Below are positions 45,084-54,428 of a stretch of DNA of 64,000 nucleotides, piece after piece. Numbering within the stretch: position 1 is the first letter of the stretch; every line of letters starts with the position of its first letter. The notes beneath the pieces are model-generated. The model was not told the DNA's origin. It ran no database searches and was given only the letters and a program-made list of their open reading frames with translations. Position numbers and translations under genes: made by a program. This stretch comes from Acinetobacter sp. CS-2 (GTDB taxonomy: Bacteria; Pseudomonadota; Gammaproteobacteria; Pseudomonadales; Moraxellaceae), in NCBI RefSeq assembly GCF_016599715.1, contig NZ_CP067019.1, positions 1,736,001-1,800,000 on the forward strand, given 5' to 3'.

Positions 45084-46052
45084 ATGCAAAATTCTGGTTT
45101 CAAAACGAAAATACTCACAGCGATCACATTCGGCTTGGTCAGTCAATATAGCATGGCAGCCCTACCTGATACGCTAAAGCTGGATTATGCCTATTATGCT
45201 CCGACCAGTTTGGTGGTGAAGGAACAAAAACTTTTGGAAAAAGCTTTACCTAAAACCCAGATTAAATGGGTGTTTAGTCAAGGGAGTAACCGTTCACTCG
45301 AATATTTAAATAGTGGCAGTGTAGATTTTTCCTCAACCGCCGGTTTGGCAGCCGTACTCAGCCGTGCCAATGGCAGTCCGATTAAAACAGTTTACATCCA
45401 GAGTCAGCCTGAATGGACCGCCTTATTGGTTGCAAAAAATTCTCCCATTAAAAGCATCAAAGACTTAAAAGGTAAAAAAATTGCCGCCACCAAAGGTACA
45501 GACCCGTTCCTATTTACCTTACAGGCACTGGAAACAGCAGGCTTGAATAAAAAGGATGTTCAGCTTGTACACTTGCAACATCCAGATGGTAAAACGGCAC
45601 TGGAACGTGGACAAGTCGATGCCTGGGCCGGTCTAGATCCGCTAATGGCCTCTGCACAAGTCCAGTCAGGTGCAAAACTGCTGTATCGAAATGTCGGTTT
45701 TAATAGTTACAGTGTATTAAGTACCAGGGAGCAATTTGCCAGCCAAAGCCCGGAAGCCATCGAAGCGGTGATTAAAGCTTATGAACAGGCACGTAAATGG
45801 GCCAAAGCCAATCCAGCAAAACTGGCCGAATTGCTGGCACGTGAATCGAAATTGCCTATTGCTGTGGCCAAACTGCAACTCAGCCGTACTAATTTTGAGC
45901 AAAACATCCCGACTGTAAAACATCTCAATGCATTGAAAAAATCAGGAACCATTTTGACCGAAGAGGATTTAGTTCGTAAAGGAACTAATGTCAATCAGGT
46001 GATTGATCAACTGTTTGATGCGAAATATGCAAACAAGGTTGTAAATAAATAA
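45084..46052 (+). CDS. ABC transporter substrate-binding protein, aliphatic sulfonate type
   Basis: A periplasmic binding protein of the SsuA/TauA/NMT1 group (322 residues). The signal peptide is MQNSGFKTKILTAITF with cleavage near YSMA-ALP. LDYAYYAPTSLVVKEQKLLE, then VDFSSTAGLAAVLSRANGSP, SIKDLKGKKIAATKGTDP and VDAWAGLDPLM are typical for SsuA-like proteins. The likely ligands are sulfonates; taurine or nitrate-type ligands are alternatives. The stop overlaps the permease start (TAATG), so the two are coupled. No ATPase gene is adjacent. Confidence 0.85.
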   Translation: MQNSGFKTKILTAITFGLVSQYSMAALPDTLKLDYAYYAPTSLVVKEQKLLEKALPKTQIKWVFSQGSNRSLEYLNSGSVDFSSTAGLAAVLSRANGSPIKTVYIQSQPEWTALLVAKNSPIKSIKDLKGKKIAATKGTDPFLFTLQALETAGLNKKDVQLVHLQHPDGKTALERGQVDAWAGLDPLMASAQVQSGAKLLYRNVGFNSYSVLSTREQFASQSPEAIEAVIKAYEQARKWAKANPAKLAELLARESKLPIAVAKLQLSRTNFEQNIPTVKHLNALKKSGTILTEEDLVRKGTNVNQVIDQLFDAKYANKVVNK

Positions 46053-46882
46053 TGAGTTCGTCTGTAACAACGAATAAGGCACCGGTTCAACCTAAAGTGG
46101 ATAGCATCCCAGCGCCTGGCTTGCTTAAATTATTAAGCAAGCTGAAGGGGCTGGTCATCCCTGTTCTTGCGTTGATCCTGTGTGAATTTTTGGTTAGAAA
46201 CGGTTTTATAGCACCCTACCTGCTCCCCGCACCCAGCAGTTTATGGCAATCGTTATTAGAACTGTCTACAGGTGATTTGTGGCTACATATCTGGACCAGT
46301 ACCTGGCGGGTATTTCTAGGCTTCTTTATTGGTAGCGGACTTGCGCTGGTTTTCGCCATCTTGGTCGGTTTAAACAAGCAAGCTGAAGAATTTTTAGAAC
46401 CTTCTTTTTCAGCGATTAAGTCGATTCCAAGTCTGGCATGGATTCCCCTGTTACTGCTGTGGTTAGGCATCGATGAAGCATCCAAAATCACCCTGATTGC
46501 CATCGGCGCATTTTTCCCGACCTATACCAATACCGTTGCCGCGATTCAGGGCGTAGACCGCAAGCTGATTGAAGTGGCGCAAGTCTACCGTCTGAAATAC
46601 GTGCAACAGATCAAGGAAATTGTACTTCCGGCAGCATCCCCGGGTATTTTAACCGGTTTACGCAACAGCCTGAGCTTGTCCTGGATGTTTATGATCGCGG
46701 CTGAACTGATCGCGGCCACTCAAGGGATTGGTTATTTGCTTAGTGATGGACGGGAAACCTCTCGACCTGACATTGTCATTATTGCGATTATCTTATTGGC
46801 CATTTTAGGCAAAATGACGGATAGCTTAATGAAAATTGCTGAAAACTGGCTGTTACGCTGGCGGGATGTAGTCAAAAAATAA
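46052..46882 (+). CDS. ABC transporter permease, SsuC/TauC type
   Basis: This 276-residue inner-membrane protein has six predicted helices and the BPD_transp_1 fold. The EAA coupling motif lies in EVAQVYRLKYVQQIKEIVLP followed by ASPGILTGLRNSLSLSWMF. SIPSLAWIPLLLLWLGIDEASK is characteristic of sulfonate/taurine/nitrate permeases. It is translationally coupled to the binding-protein gene and closed by a terminator. The ATP-binding subunit must be encoded elsewhere. Confidence 0.87.
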   Translation: MSSSVTTNKAPVQPKVDSIPAPGLLKLLSKLKGLVIPVLALILCEFLVRNGFIAPYLLPAPSSLWQSLLELSTGDLWLHIWTSTWRVFLGFFIGSGLALVFAILVGLNKQAEEFLEPSFSAIKSIPSLAWIPLLLLWLGIDEASKITLIAIGAFFPTYTNTVAAIQGVDRKLIEVAQVYRLKYVQQIKEIVLPAASPGILTGLRNSLSLSWMFMIAAELIAATQGIGYLLSDGRETSRPDIVIIAIILLAILGKMTDSLMKIAENWLLRWRDVVKK

Positions 46883-46906
46883 AGCGCATGATGCGCTTTA
46901 TTTTTA
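46880..46906 (+). terminator. Terminator of the ABC genes
   Basis: AAAGCGCAT-G-ATGCGCTTT near-perfect hairpin followed by ATTTTTATC. It overlaps the permease stop. Confidence 0.8.
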
Positions 46907-46920
46907 TCTTATTTTAACTA

Positions 46921-47739
46921 TTAATGTGGCCATTGCCCCAAAGTGACACGGTCATTACCACCATAATCTTTTACCGTACGCACTTGCTTATAACCGGCTT
47001 GAGTAAAGATATGCCGTACAGCATCCCCCTGATCATAACCATGTTCCAACACCACCCAGCCATTGACGGTTAAATGCTTTTTGCCCTGCTGGATAATTTG
47101 CTCAAGGTCAGCAAGTCCATGTTTGTCTGCCACCAAAGCCCGCTCTGGTTCAGTCGCCAAATCCTGCATATGGATATCATCTGCATCGATATACGGCGGA
47201 TTGGAAACAATGACATCAAAGAATTCACGGCCCAGAGGTTTAAACCAGGAACCACAAACAAAACGCACATGCTCAAGATCATGCTTTTCAGCATTAAACT
47301 GAGCAACTTCTAGAGTCGGTGCATAAATATCGGTTGCCGTAATAGACCAATCCGGACGTTCACTGGCAAGAGATAAGGCAATGGCTCCGGTTCCGGTGCC
47401 TAAATCGACAATTCGGGCATCTTCAGGCAAATCAAGTTTCAGTACCGTTTCCACCAGTACTTCTGTATCTGGACGTGGCACCAAGGTGTCTTTAGTGACT
47501 TTTAAATCCAGTGTCCAAAAAGGCTGTGACCCTGTGACATAAGCCAGAGGCTCACCTGCTGCAATACGTGCCAGCCCATTACGATATGCCTGTTCTTGCT
47601 CTGCTGTTAATTCCAGAGTTTTTTTCAATGGCAAATCAAAAGCATCAATTTTGGTAATGTGCTCAAGTAACCACGCATTTTCCTGGCGTTCATAGCTTTC
47701 TGCATCACCACGTAAGGCCAAAGCCTGTGCAATATTCAT
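46921..47739 (-). CDS. prmC: Release-factor glutamine methyltransferase
   Basis: It methylates the Gln of the GGQ motif of peptide release factors. The 272 residues include the SAM-binding motif IVDLGTGTGAIALSLASE and the catalytic NPPY (DVIVSNPPYIDADDI) that contacts the Gln. The N-terminal helical bundle and YVTGSQPFWTLDLKVTKDTL,VPRPDTE are standard. It directly follows prfA, its substrate's gene: the prfA stop and prmC start share a base (TAATG), so translation is coupled. Confidence 0.95.
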   Translation of the reverse strand: MNIAQALALRGDAESYERQENAWLLEHITKIDAFDLPLKKTLELTAEQEQAYRNGLARIAAGEPLAYVTGSQPFWTLDLKVTKDTLVPRPDTEVLVETVLKLDLPEDARIVDLGTGTGAIALSLASERPDWSITATDIYAPTLEVAQFNAEKHDLEHVRFVCGSWFKPLGREFFDVIVSNPPYIDADDIHMQDLATEPERALVADKHGLADLEQIIQQGKKHLTVNGWVVLEHGYDQGDAVRHIFTQAGYKQVRTVKDYGGNDRVTLGQWPH

Positions 47740-48827
47740 TAACCACCATTCTGCTGTGCAAGAAGTGCCAACTGATCTGCCTGATATTCACGATGCAAAC
47801 TATCCAGCAATTCCGTCAAGTCACCTTCCATCACGGCATCCAGCTTATATAAAGTCAGGTTGATACGATGATCAGTCATACGACCTTGCGGATAGTTATA
47901 AGTACGGATACGTTCCGAACGGTCACCTGAACCGACCAGGTCACGGCGCATTTCCGAAGTTGCCGCATCTGCCGCCGCACGTTTGGCATTTTCCAGACGT
48001 GAAACCAAAAGTGCCATGGCTTTAGCTTTGTTCTTATGTTGTGAACGTTCATCCTGACATTCAACCACCGTACCGGTTGGAATGTGAGTAATACGGACTG
48101 CCGAATCGGTTTTGTTAATGTGCTGACCACCTGCACCCGATGCACGATAAGTATCAATACGCAAATCTGCCGGGTTAATCTCTACCGAAGTATCGACATC
48201 CACTTCAGGCAAAATTGCTACTGTGCATGCTGAAGTATGCACACGGCCTTGAGATTCAGTTGCAGGAACACGTTGTACGCGGTGTGCACCACTTTCAAAT
48301 TTTAAGCGACCGTAAACACCTTCACCATTAATCAGGCAGATGACTTCTTTATAACCGCCATGCTCGCCTTCATTTTCAGACAGGATTTCTATGCGCCAAC
48401 CTTGATTTTCCGCATATTTGCTATACATGCGGAATAAATCGCCCGAGAAAATCGCAGCTTCATCGCCGCCGGTTCCGGCACGAATTTCTAAATAAGCCGA
48501 GTTGGCATCGTTTGGATCTTTCGGAATCATCAGAATATTTAAGCCTGCTTCCAGTTGTTCCAGCAGCGCCTTATTGTCTTTTATTTCTTCCTGAGCCATT
48601 TCCTTAAAGTCAGGATCGCTCAACATGGCTTCAGCAGTTTGTATATCTTCTTCTGCCTGACGGAATTTAGTCCAGACTTCAGTAATTTCAGATAAATCAC
48701 TATGCTCACGAGACAATTGGCGGAAGCGTTTATTATCTGAAATCACTTCAACGTCGGCAAGTAATGCGTTTAATTCTTCATGACGGTCAGAAAGTTGATC
48801 TAATCGTAAACGTAACGATTCTTTCAT
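47739..48827 (-). CDS. prfA: Peptide chain release factor 1
   Basis: RF1 reads UAA and UAG stop codons. The 362-residue protein contains the catalytic GGQ ([20 protein letters not shown]) that is methylated by PrmC, and in the centre the UAA/UAG-decoding region with the PxT-type tripeptide expected near [15 protein letters not shown]-terminal coiled helices and the C-terminal arm are complete. It is the first gene of a prfA-prmC pair. Confidence 0.96.
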   Translation of the reverse strand: MKESLRLRLDQLSDRHEELNALLADVEVISDNKRFRQLSREHSDLSEITEVWTKFRQAEEDIQTAEAMLSDPDFKEMAQEEIKDNKALLEQLEAGLNILMIPKDPNDANSAYLEIRAGTGGDEAAIFSGDLFRMYSKYAENQGWRIEILSENEGEHGGYKEVICLINGEGVYGRLKFESGAHRVQRVPATESQGRVHTSACTVAILPEVDVDTSVEINPADLRIDTYRASGAGGQHINKTDSAVRITHIPTGTVVECQDERSQHKNKAKAMALLVSRLENAKRAAADAATSEMRRDLVGSGDRSERIRTYNYPQGRMTDHRINLTLYKLDAVMEGDLTELLDSLHREYQADQLALLAQQNGG

Positions 48828-49192
48828 TTTGCTAAATATCTCAATACAAAGGCTATCCCCATGCCTTATAGGACATAGATCAGCGCAAAAAAATTGTGCC
48901 TAGTGTAACGATTCTAAGGGTTAAATGACATAGATATTGTGGGGACAAAACCACATGTAGAAAGGGATTTTTTTAAGATAAGAACTGTATTGATACCAGT
49001 TTTATTCATATTTGCCTTATAAACGTGCATTTTATGAGCACTTTTAAATATTGTTAATATAACTTTACAAAGCAGACACTAAACGCCACAACTCTAGTTG
49101 AACCTCTCCACATTGTTGGAAAAAATTTTTGTTACATTTGCCGACATCGAAATAACTTACCTACAACGTTCATTTTGGACATGGAGTTAACT
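48828..49192. other. Intergenic region between divergent prfA and the glycine-zipper genes
   Basis: Promoters for both directions must lie here. AT-rich, with no distinctive repeat or palindrome found. Confidence 0.35.
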
Positions 49193-49624
49193 ATGAAACT
49201 GAATGCATTATTACTCAGCGCAACAATGGCGGCTGCATCAATGTTTACTGTTACTGCTCATGCAGACAACTCTACTCGTATTGCGGCAACATCCGCATTA
49301 GGTAGCGTAGCAGGTACTGCAATTGGTAAACAGATGGGTGGTAATACCGGTGCAATGATTGGCTCTGCTATCGGTGGTGCTGGTGGTGCTGCAGTTTCTG
49401 CAGATCGACGTAATCGTACTGGTGCTGCTATCGGTGGTGGTCTAGGCGGTGTTGGTGGTTATGCCGTAGGTAAAAATGTCGGTGGTTCTACTGGTGGCTA
49501 TATCGGCTCTGCACTAGGTGCTGCAGGTGGTTCGGTACTGGGTAAAAAAGTTTCAGAAGACCGTCGTGCGGATCAACGCAAATACAAAAAACATTCTAAA
49601 AGATATTATCGTAGCCATCGTTAA
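49193..49624 (+). CDS. Glycine-zipper membrane protein, paralogue 1
   Basis: The start is ATG 49193 (MKLNALLLSATMAAAS) with GGAG 7 bases upstream; an in-frame ATG at 49175 lies before that site. The 143-residue protein has a signal peptide ending near VTAHA-DNS, then four to five Gly-zipper helices (GSVAGTAIGKQMGG, GAMIGSAIGGAGGAAVS, GAAIGGGLGGVGGYAVG, GYIGSALGAAGGSVLG). A basic His/Lys/Tyr tail closes it (KKHSKRYYRSHR). The Gly-rich pattern fits outer-membrane glycine-zipper proteins. It is 72% or so similar by eye to the next gene, a tandem duplication. Confidence 0.8.
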   Translation: MKLNALLLSATMAAASMFTVTAHADNSTRIAATSALGSVAGTAIGKQMGGNTGAMIGSAIGGAGGAAVSADRRNRTGAAIGGGLGGVGGYAVGKNVGGSTGGYIGSALGAAGGSVLGKKVSEDRRADQRKYKKHSKRYYRSHR

Positions 49625-49644
49625 TAGATGATGCTAGGACAGAA

Positions 49645-49669
49645 CAAAAAAGCACCTGAAGGTGCTTTT
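49645..49669 (+). terminator. Terminator between the glycine-zipper paralogues
   Basis: AGCACCT-GA-AGGTGCT followed by TTT, so the two paralogues are mostly transcribed separately. Confidence 0.75.
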
Positions 49670-49818
49670 CTGATTTTTTATCATAATGATCCGTTATTAA
49701 TTATGGATAAATCTGAAAGATAAAAATACAAATGATAAACAACTCACCCATGATCATTTCTACATCTTTCATTACATTTAACTCAAGAGATAACAAAAGC
49801 TTCCAAAAGGAGTTTGCC

Positions 49819-50334
49819 ATGAAATTTAATTCCATCATTCTTGCTGCTGTAGTGACTTCATCCGCTTTAACCATGACTACAGCCAATGCAGGCAATACAA
49901 CAAATACAGCCTTAACTTCTGCTCTGGGCGGTGTTGTAGGTGCCGCCGTGGGTAAACAGATGGGTGGTACCACAGGCGCAATGATTGGTTCAGCGATTGG
50001 TGCTGGAGCCGGTGCCGGTGTTGCTTCCAACAAACGTGACCGTACTGGTGCCGTGATCGGTAGTGCTCTGGGCGGTGCTGGTGGCTATACCGTAGGTAAA
50101 AATATGGGTGGTACTAATGGCGGTTATATCGGTGCCGGATTAGGTGCTGCTGGTGGTTCGGTACTGGGTAAAAAAGTAAGCGAAGACAGTCGCTACGATG
50201 ACCGTGATGACCGTCGCTATGATCGTGATGAGCGTCGTGATGATCGCTATGATCGCCGTTATAACAGTTATCGTTACAGTGACCGCCACGACAATGGTCG
50301 TCATTTAGGTTGGTACAAAAACGGTAAACGTTAA
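49819..50334 (+). CDS. Glycine-zipper membrane protein, paralogue 2
   Basis: The start is ATG 49819 (MKFNSIILAAVVTSSAL), with AAGGAG 8 bases upstream; the longer frame from 49732 lacks one. The 171-residue protein has a signal peptide ending near TTANA-GNT. It has the same Gly-zipper order as its upstream paralogue (LGGVVGAAVGKQMGGT, GAMIGSAIGAGAGAGVA, VIGSALGGAGGYTVGK, GYIGAGLGAAGGSVLG), then a long Asp/Arg/Tyr-rich tail (repeating RYD, DRDERRDDRYDRR) ending HLGWYKNGKR. The tail differs from paralogue 1 and is rich in alternating charges. Function unknown. Confidence 0.82.
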   Translation: MKFNSIILAAVVTSSALTMTTANAGNTTNTALTSALGGVVGAAVGKQMGGTTGAMIGSAIGAGAGAGVASNKRDRTGAVIGSALGGAGGYTVGKNMGGTNGGYIGAGLGAAGGSVLGKKVSEDSRYDDRDDRRYDRDERRDDRYDRRYNSYRYSDRHDNGRHLGWYKNGKR

Positions 50335-50358
50335 TTCATCGCAATATCAAATTAGCTT

Positions 50359-50382
50359 AAAGCACCTTCGGGTGCTTTTTTA
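50359..50382 (+). terminator. Terminator of paralogue 2
   Basis: AGCACC-TTCG-GGTGCT then TTTTT, 26 bp after the stop. Confidence 0.88.
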
Positions 50383-50492
50383 TGCTTGCTACAAGCCAAA
50401 TCACAGGCATCGCCAATATATCGAAAAAAAACGATATACAAGTTCAAGTGGGCAGCGTATGCTTTTCTTAGCCCTGATATTAGAGAAAACCA

Positions 50493-51494
50493 ATGCGTTC
50501 TTTAAGAGATACCCAATTTTCAATTCTGGACCTAGTTCCTGTTCGTGAAAATAAAAGCATTCAATCTTCATTACATCATGCACTTGCTTTGGCTCAACAT
50601 GCCGAAAAATTAGGTTATAAACGCTTATGGCTCGCTGAGCATCACAATATGTCCGGCATCGCCAGTTCAGCAACTGCTGTTCTCTTAGGCTATTTATTGG
50701 CAAATACTCGAACTTTAAAAGTCGGCTCAGGCGGCATCATGCTACCGAACCATGCCCCTTTAATAGTTGCAGAGCAATTTGGTACTTTGGCAACACTCTA
50801 TCCAAACCGTATTGAACTTGGTCTTGGTCGTGCACCGGGTACGGATCAAAATACAATGCATGCACTGCGTCGTGGCCGTCAGGAAACTGAAGATCAATTC
50901 CCACAAGATGTACTGGAAATTCTGCAATACTTTAAAGATCCACTACCACAGCAACGTATTGTGGCAACTCCAGGTCAAAGCACCCATGTTCCGGTCTGGT
51001 TACTCGGTTCAAGTTTGTTTAGCGCACAACTGGCCGCAAAGTTGGGTCTACCCTATTCATTTGCCTCCCATTTTGCACCGCGAATGCTCGATCAGGCGAT
51101 CAAGCTATATAGAGAGAACTTTGAACCCTCTGAATACCTGGATCGGCCTTATGTTTCAATGGGTGTTCCAACGGTAATCGCTCAGACAGATGAAGAAGCG
51201 CAATATTTAGCAACATCACCCTATCAGCGTATTATTTCAATGTTCCGTAATCAACGTGGCAAGTTGAAACCGCCAATCAAAAATATTGATGAAATCTGGT
51301 CACCTGCAGAAAAAATGTCGGTTGACAGTTTCTATGCCATGGCACAAATTGGCTCACCTGAAACGGTTAAAGCTGGTTTAGAAAACCTGTTAGAAAAATA
51401 TAATGTCGATGAATTTATCTTTACCTGTGATATCTATGACACAGATAAACGTCTTGAAAACTTTGAATTATTGATGAATATCAAAAACGCTTAA
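50493..51494 (+). CDS. Luciferase-like flavin-dependent oxidoreductase
   Basis: This 333-residue protein belongs to the bacterial luciferase-like TIM-barrel group (LLM class, MsnO8-type). [54 protein letters not shown] and [15 protein letters not shown] are typical signatures; the phosphate-binding loop follows in [20 protein letters not shown]. It probably uses reduced FMN to oxidise a small substrate that the sequence does not identify. TAGAG lies before ATG 50493. It stands alone with its own terminator. Confidence 0.87.
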   Translation: MRSLRDTQFSILDLVPVRENKSIQSSLHHALALAQHAEKLGYKRLWLAEHHNMSGIASSATAVLLGYLLANTRTLKVGSGGIMLPNHAPLIVAEQFGTLATLYPNRIELGLGRAPGTDQNTMHALRRGRQETEDQFPQDVLEILQYFKDPLPQQRIVATPGQSTHVPVWLLGSSLFSAQLAAKLGLPYSFASHFAPRMLDQAIKLYRENFEPSEYLDRPYVSMGVPTVIAQTDEEAQYLATSPYQRIISMFRNQRGKLKPPIKNIDEIWSPAEKMSVDSFYAMAQIGSPETVKAGLENLLEKYNVDEFIFTCDIYDTDKRLENFELLMNIKNA

Positions 51495-51510
51495 TTCTTT
51501 TAAAATCGTA

Positions 51511-51540
51511 AATAGCACCTGCTTGAGGTGCTATTTTTTT
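51511..51540 (+). terminator. Terminator of the luciferase-like gene
   Basis: AATAGCACCT-(5)-AGGTGCTATT followed by TTTTT. Confidence 0.88.
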
Positions 51541-52003
51541 ATCACAACTGCTCATTCAGTTGATCATCTGATCTATTTTTACCAAAAGACTGGACAACAT
51601 TTACGAACTTGTATGTTCGAGGCATCGCTCTATAAAGAATAATCCATTTTAAGGATACAACCTGACCAGAAACCACATCAACTAAATTATAAATATCAAG
51701 TATTTAAATAAATTATTTCAACAAATAAGCACACTAGACAATTAACAAAAATGCTCATCTCACTTTAAGTACTTAAGCAAATTAGATTGTCCGGCTTTTT
51801 CATACACTTGTCATTAAACCATGATTTTAGAGGTGTACATAATAGCTTCAACAGACCTAAAAATGGTTTCTATTCCTACCGATGCCATGATGGCGATGAC
51901 TGACAAGATTCCAGAAAAATCTTTACCCAAAGTTTCATCTTGGATATACCTATGAAGTACAGAACAAAATGCAACAAAAGTAAAAATAAAAAAGGATATA
52001 AAA
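51541..52003. other. Intergenic region with a doubtful minus-strand frame
   Basis: Mostly AT-rich. On the minus strand 51814-52014 a 66-codon frame starts with TTG and encodes two hydrophobic stretches (FISFFIFTFVAFCSVLH and GILSVIAIMASVGIETIF). It has no ribosome site and overlaps the start of the next + strand gene, so it is a weak candidate: possibly a membrane-protein remnant. Confidence 0.3.
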
Positions 52004-52558
52004 ATGGTCAACAAGAAAAAGAATCCGTTGGATGGATTCTTTCAAAATGCACCCGATTTTTTCCAGAAATTCCAGGGGAAAATCGTCGCTTCTGAAGATA
52101 TTAACAACTTCGATTTCACTAATTTAAATGTGGCTATTGTTGGGGGCAACCAGATGACAGTTATGCATCTGGAACACATCTGCAATACCGCAAAATTTGT
52201 ACAAGTATTTCAAATTACACCACTTTTTATCTTACCTCAAACTGAAAAAGGCATTCACAAACTACTTTCGCATCCTTTGATTATCAAGAATCGTCGTTTA
52301 TTTAATACCCGCATCAAATCATTACTGGCTATTCGCTATCTGGATTCCCAAGTTCAAGATACCTGGTTAAAACGCCAGCTAATGCCCAATTCGGCATCTG
52401 GAAACAAGGTTTTTCTCAAATCGGATCATTATTACACTGCACTGCAACAGGATAACTGTAAGCTGATTACCTGGCCTGTGGTAAAAATTACTGAAAATGC
52501 AGTACAAAGCATGGAAGGTGTTGAACATTTAGTAGATGTCATTATTACTACCTATTGA
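52004..52558 (+). CDS. Stand-alone fragment-like protein of the flavin monooxygenase family
   Basis: This 184-residue protein aligns by eye with the middle part of class B flavin monooxygenases (Baeyer-Villiger/FMO type). VAIVGGNQMTVMHLEHICNT corresponds to the second Rossmann (NADPH) motif with the GxGxxA altered. TAKFVQVFQITPLFILP matches the following strand, LDSQVQDTWLKRQLMPN the linker helix, and KVFLKSDHYYTALQQDNCKL, ITWPV the conserved SDDYYPAL-type segment. The FAD-binding N-terminus and the rest of the C-terminus are missing. AAGGA before ATG 52004 and a start of its own (MVNKKKNPLDGFF) suggest an expressed short protein and not simple decay. Confidence 0.65.
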   Translation: MVNKKKNPLDGFFQNAPDFFQKFQGKIVASEDINNFDFTNLNVAIVGGNQMTVMHLEHICNTAKFVQVFQITPLFILPQTEKGIHKLLSHPLIIKNRRLFNTRIKSLLAIRYLDSQVQDTWLKRQLMPNSASGNKVFLKSDHYYTALQQDNCKLITWPVVKITENAVQSMEGVEHLVDVIITTY

Positions 52559-52601
52559 TGTTTCAACATAAAAAGAGACATATCAGCCACTCTTATGCAT
52601 T

Positions 52602-53372
52602 TTATTTTACTATGCCAATATATTGATAATAATGTTTAGCCTTTTGATAACGCAAATAATTAGAAGTTAATTCACCTGATGGCTTAATGACTAAAATATC
52701 GATGTTTTTAAGATTTTTGGAAACACGAATATAGTGCCGATTCATATCAAAAGGCTGGATATTTTCTGGATAATAATGACAATCATAACTGACATCAATA
52801 TGGTTCAGTACTTTCGTTCCGATTTTAAATACCTCGACAGCTTGATATTTCGAATTTCTAATTTGCGCTGCCTGAATAGCATAGGTCCCTACACAACTGC
52901 TGCCAATATAGGTACTTGAAATAAAATAAGTGGGTGCTTTATTCAGCTCAGTTTGCTGAATGGATCGTATAAATCCTCCATCATTCACCGCCTGAGTAAC
53001 AACTTTATTGCCCTGTTTAAATTGCACATAAGATTCGAATTCCCGCATCGTACCGCCAGCTGAAATATCAAATGTATAAAATTTCAGCTTTTGATCAGGG
53101 CTATAATGTATAGAAATCATGTTTTTGCTGGCTAGATTTTTAAAATTATAGTGGAAACTTTGTGGATGACTCTGAATAAAATCGACTACTTTTACAGCCA
53201 CCTCCTGATTAACACCCTCACTCTCATAAATGTCTGCTAAACGCCTTTGATCATATTGTTTGATCATTTGGGTTTCAAAATCAGCCACAGATTGTGCAAA
53301 AACATGCGCATTTATCAGACTAAACCAAGCAAAACCAAGAGTTATTTTATTTATTTTTAATACTTTATTCAT
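52602..53372 (-). CDS. Exported hypothetical protein (256 residues)
   Basis: It has an N-terminal signal peptide (LGFAWFSLINAHVFAQS, cleavage near FA-QS) and a 230-residue mature part without membrane segments. Aromatic, alternating segments (SIHYSPDQKLKFYTFDIS, YFISSTYIGSSCVGTYA, SYDCHYYPENIQPFDMNRHY) suggest a beta-rich secreted or periplasmic fold. There are two Cys in the mature part that could form a disulfide (Cys in SSCVG and DCHYY). No family was recognised. It lies between ppsR and the flavin-monooxygenase-like gene, convergent with the latter. Confidence 0.7.
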   Translation of the reverse strand: MNKVLKINKITLGFAWFSLINAHVFAQSVADFETQMIKQYDQRRLADIYESEGVNQEVAVKVVDFIQSHPQSFHYNFKNLASKNMISIHYSPDQKLKFYTFDISAGGTMREFESYVQFKQGNKVVTQAVNDGGFIRSIQQTELNKAPTYFISSTYIGSSCVGTYAIQAAQIRNSKYQAVEVFKIGTKVLNHIDVSYDCHYYPENIQPFDMNRHYIRVSKNLKNIDILVIKPSGELTSNYLRYQKAKHYYQYIGIVK

Positions 53373-53401
53373 ATAATTACGCTCTATATTTTCGATTATA
53401 G

Positions 53402-53433
53402 AAATGGAGTTAAATCTGAATTTAACTCCATTT
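53402..53433 (-). terminator. Long perfect hairpin after ppsR
   Basis: 14-bp perfect arms AAATGGAGTTAAAT (53402-53415) and its complement (53420-53433) around CTGA. It lies just after the ppsR stop and just before the exported-protein start, so it can end ppsR transcripts or separate the two genes. Confidence 0.7.
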
Positions 53434-53438
53434 TTAAA

Positions 53439-54275
53439 TTAGCCAATACGACGTTTTAAACCTGTCATCTGTAAAACACGGGTTGAAATTTCCTCAATCG
53501 ACATTTCAGAAACATTCAGATATTTAATGCCTTCTGAAATATAAATGCCTTCTACGGCACGCAGTTCCATTTGGCATTGATTAAAACTTGCATAACGGCT
53601 ATTGGCTTTACGTTCGCTACGAATCGCTACAAGTCGTTCAGCATCAATCATTAAGCCAAATAGCTTATGCTTGTGTGCTTTTAACACCGCAGGTAAACGG
53701 TTGTCATCCAGGTCTTCTTCAGTCAGCGGATAGTTCGCCACACGAATTCCAAACTGTAATGAAAGATAAATTGAAGTCGGTGTTTTACCGGAACGGGAAA
53801 CCCCAATCAGGATCAGATCAGCCTTGTCATAATGACGTGTGCGTGCGCCATCATCGTTATCTAGGGCAAAATGCACTGCATCAATACGTGCTTTATATGA
53901 CTCAGAATCGGTTACAGCATGGGTTTGTCCGACTAAAGTTGTAGGCGCAGTACCTAAAACCTCAGACAATTTACCAATAAGACCTTCAAAAACATCAAGA
54001 TTTACTGCGTTTGCGGTATTGATAATATCACGCACATACGGGTCTACCAAGGTATCAAACACCAAAGGTTGTTGCCCATCTTGATCGGCACGCTGGTTGA
54101 TTTCAGCTACCACATTCATCGCAGCTTCTTCTGAAGAAATATAAGGAATAATATGAATGTCAAAATCTACATGAGGAAACTGTGCTAACAGTGAGTGTCC
54201 CAGGGTTTCAGCAGTAATTGCAGTCCCATCGGAGATAAAAAACACACTGCGCTTAATCTGTTTACCTTCTGACAT
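53439..54275 (-). CDS. ppsR: PEP synthase regulatory protein (PpsR)
   Basis: A bifunctional ADP-dependent kinase / Pi-dependent phosphorylase that switches PEP synthase off and on by phosphorylating a Thr next to the catalytic His. The 278 residues include the P-loop-like LILIGVSRSGKTPTSIYLS and the conserved N-terminus SVFFISDGTAITAETLGHSL. AAGGAG precedes ATG 54275. It faces ppsA, its target, across 153 bp, the usual arrangement. Confidence 0.94.
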   Translation of the reverse strand: MSEGKQIKRSVFFISDGTAITAETLGHSLLAQFPHVDFDIHIIPYISSEEAAMNVVAEINQRADQDGQQPLVFDTLVDPYVRDIINTANAVNLDVFEGLIGKLSEVLGTAPTTLVGQTHAVTDSESYKARIDAVHFALDNDDGARTRHYDKADLILIGVSRSGKTPTSIYLSLQFGIRVANYPLTEEDLDDNRLPAVLKAHKHKLFGLMIDAERLVAIRSERKANSRYASFNQCQMELRAVEGIYISEGIKYLNVSEMSIEEISTRVLQMTGLKRRIG

Positions 54276-54428
54276 TAAAATTCTCCTTAAATATTTGTCT
54301 AAGTGCTGTAAAATCTTTATAGTAAACCGATCTTACATGAGTGTCGCCGAGTAAATCAAAAAGCTGGGCGATTTGTTATAATTTCATGCCAAGATAGTGA
54401 TTAATACTGCATAAGTGGAGTAACAACT

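Noticed and set aside
51814..52014. 66-codon hydrophobic frame on the minus strand
   Set aside because: TTG start without a ribosome site and overlap with the start of a well-supported gene. Only noted as a doubtful remnant.
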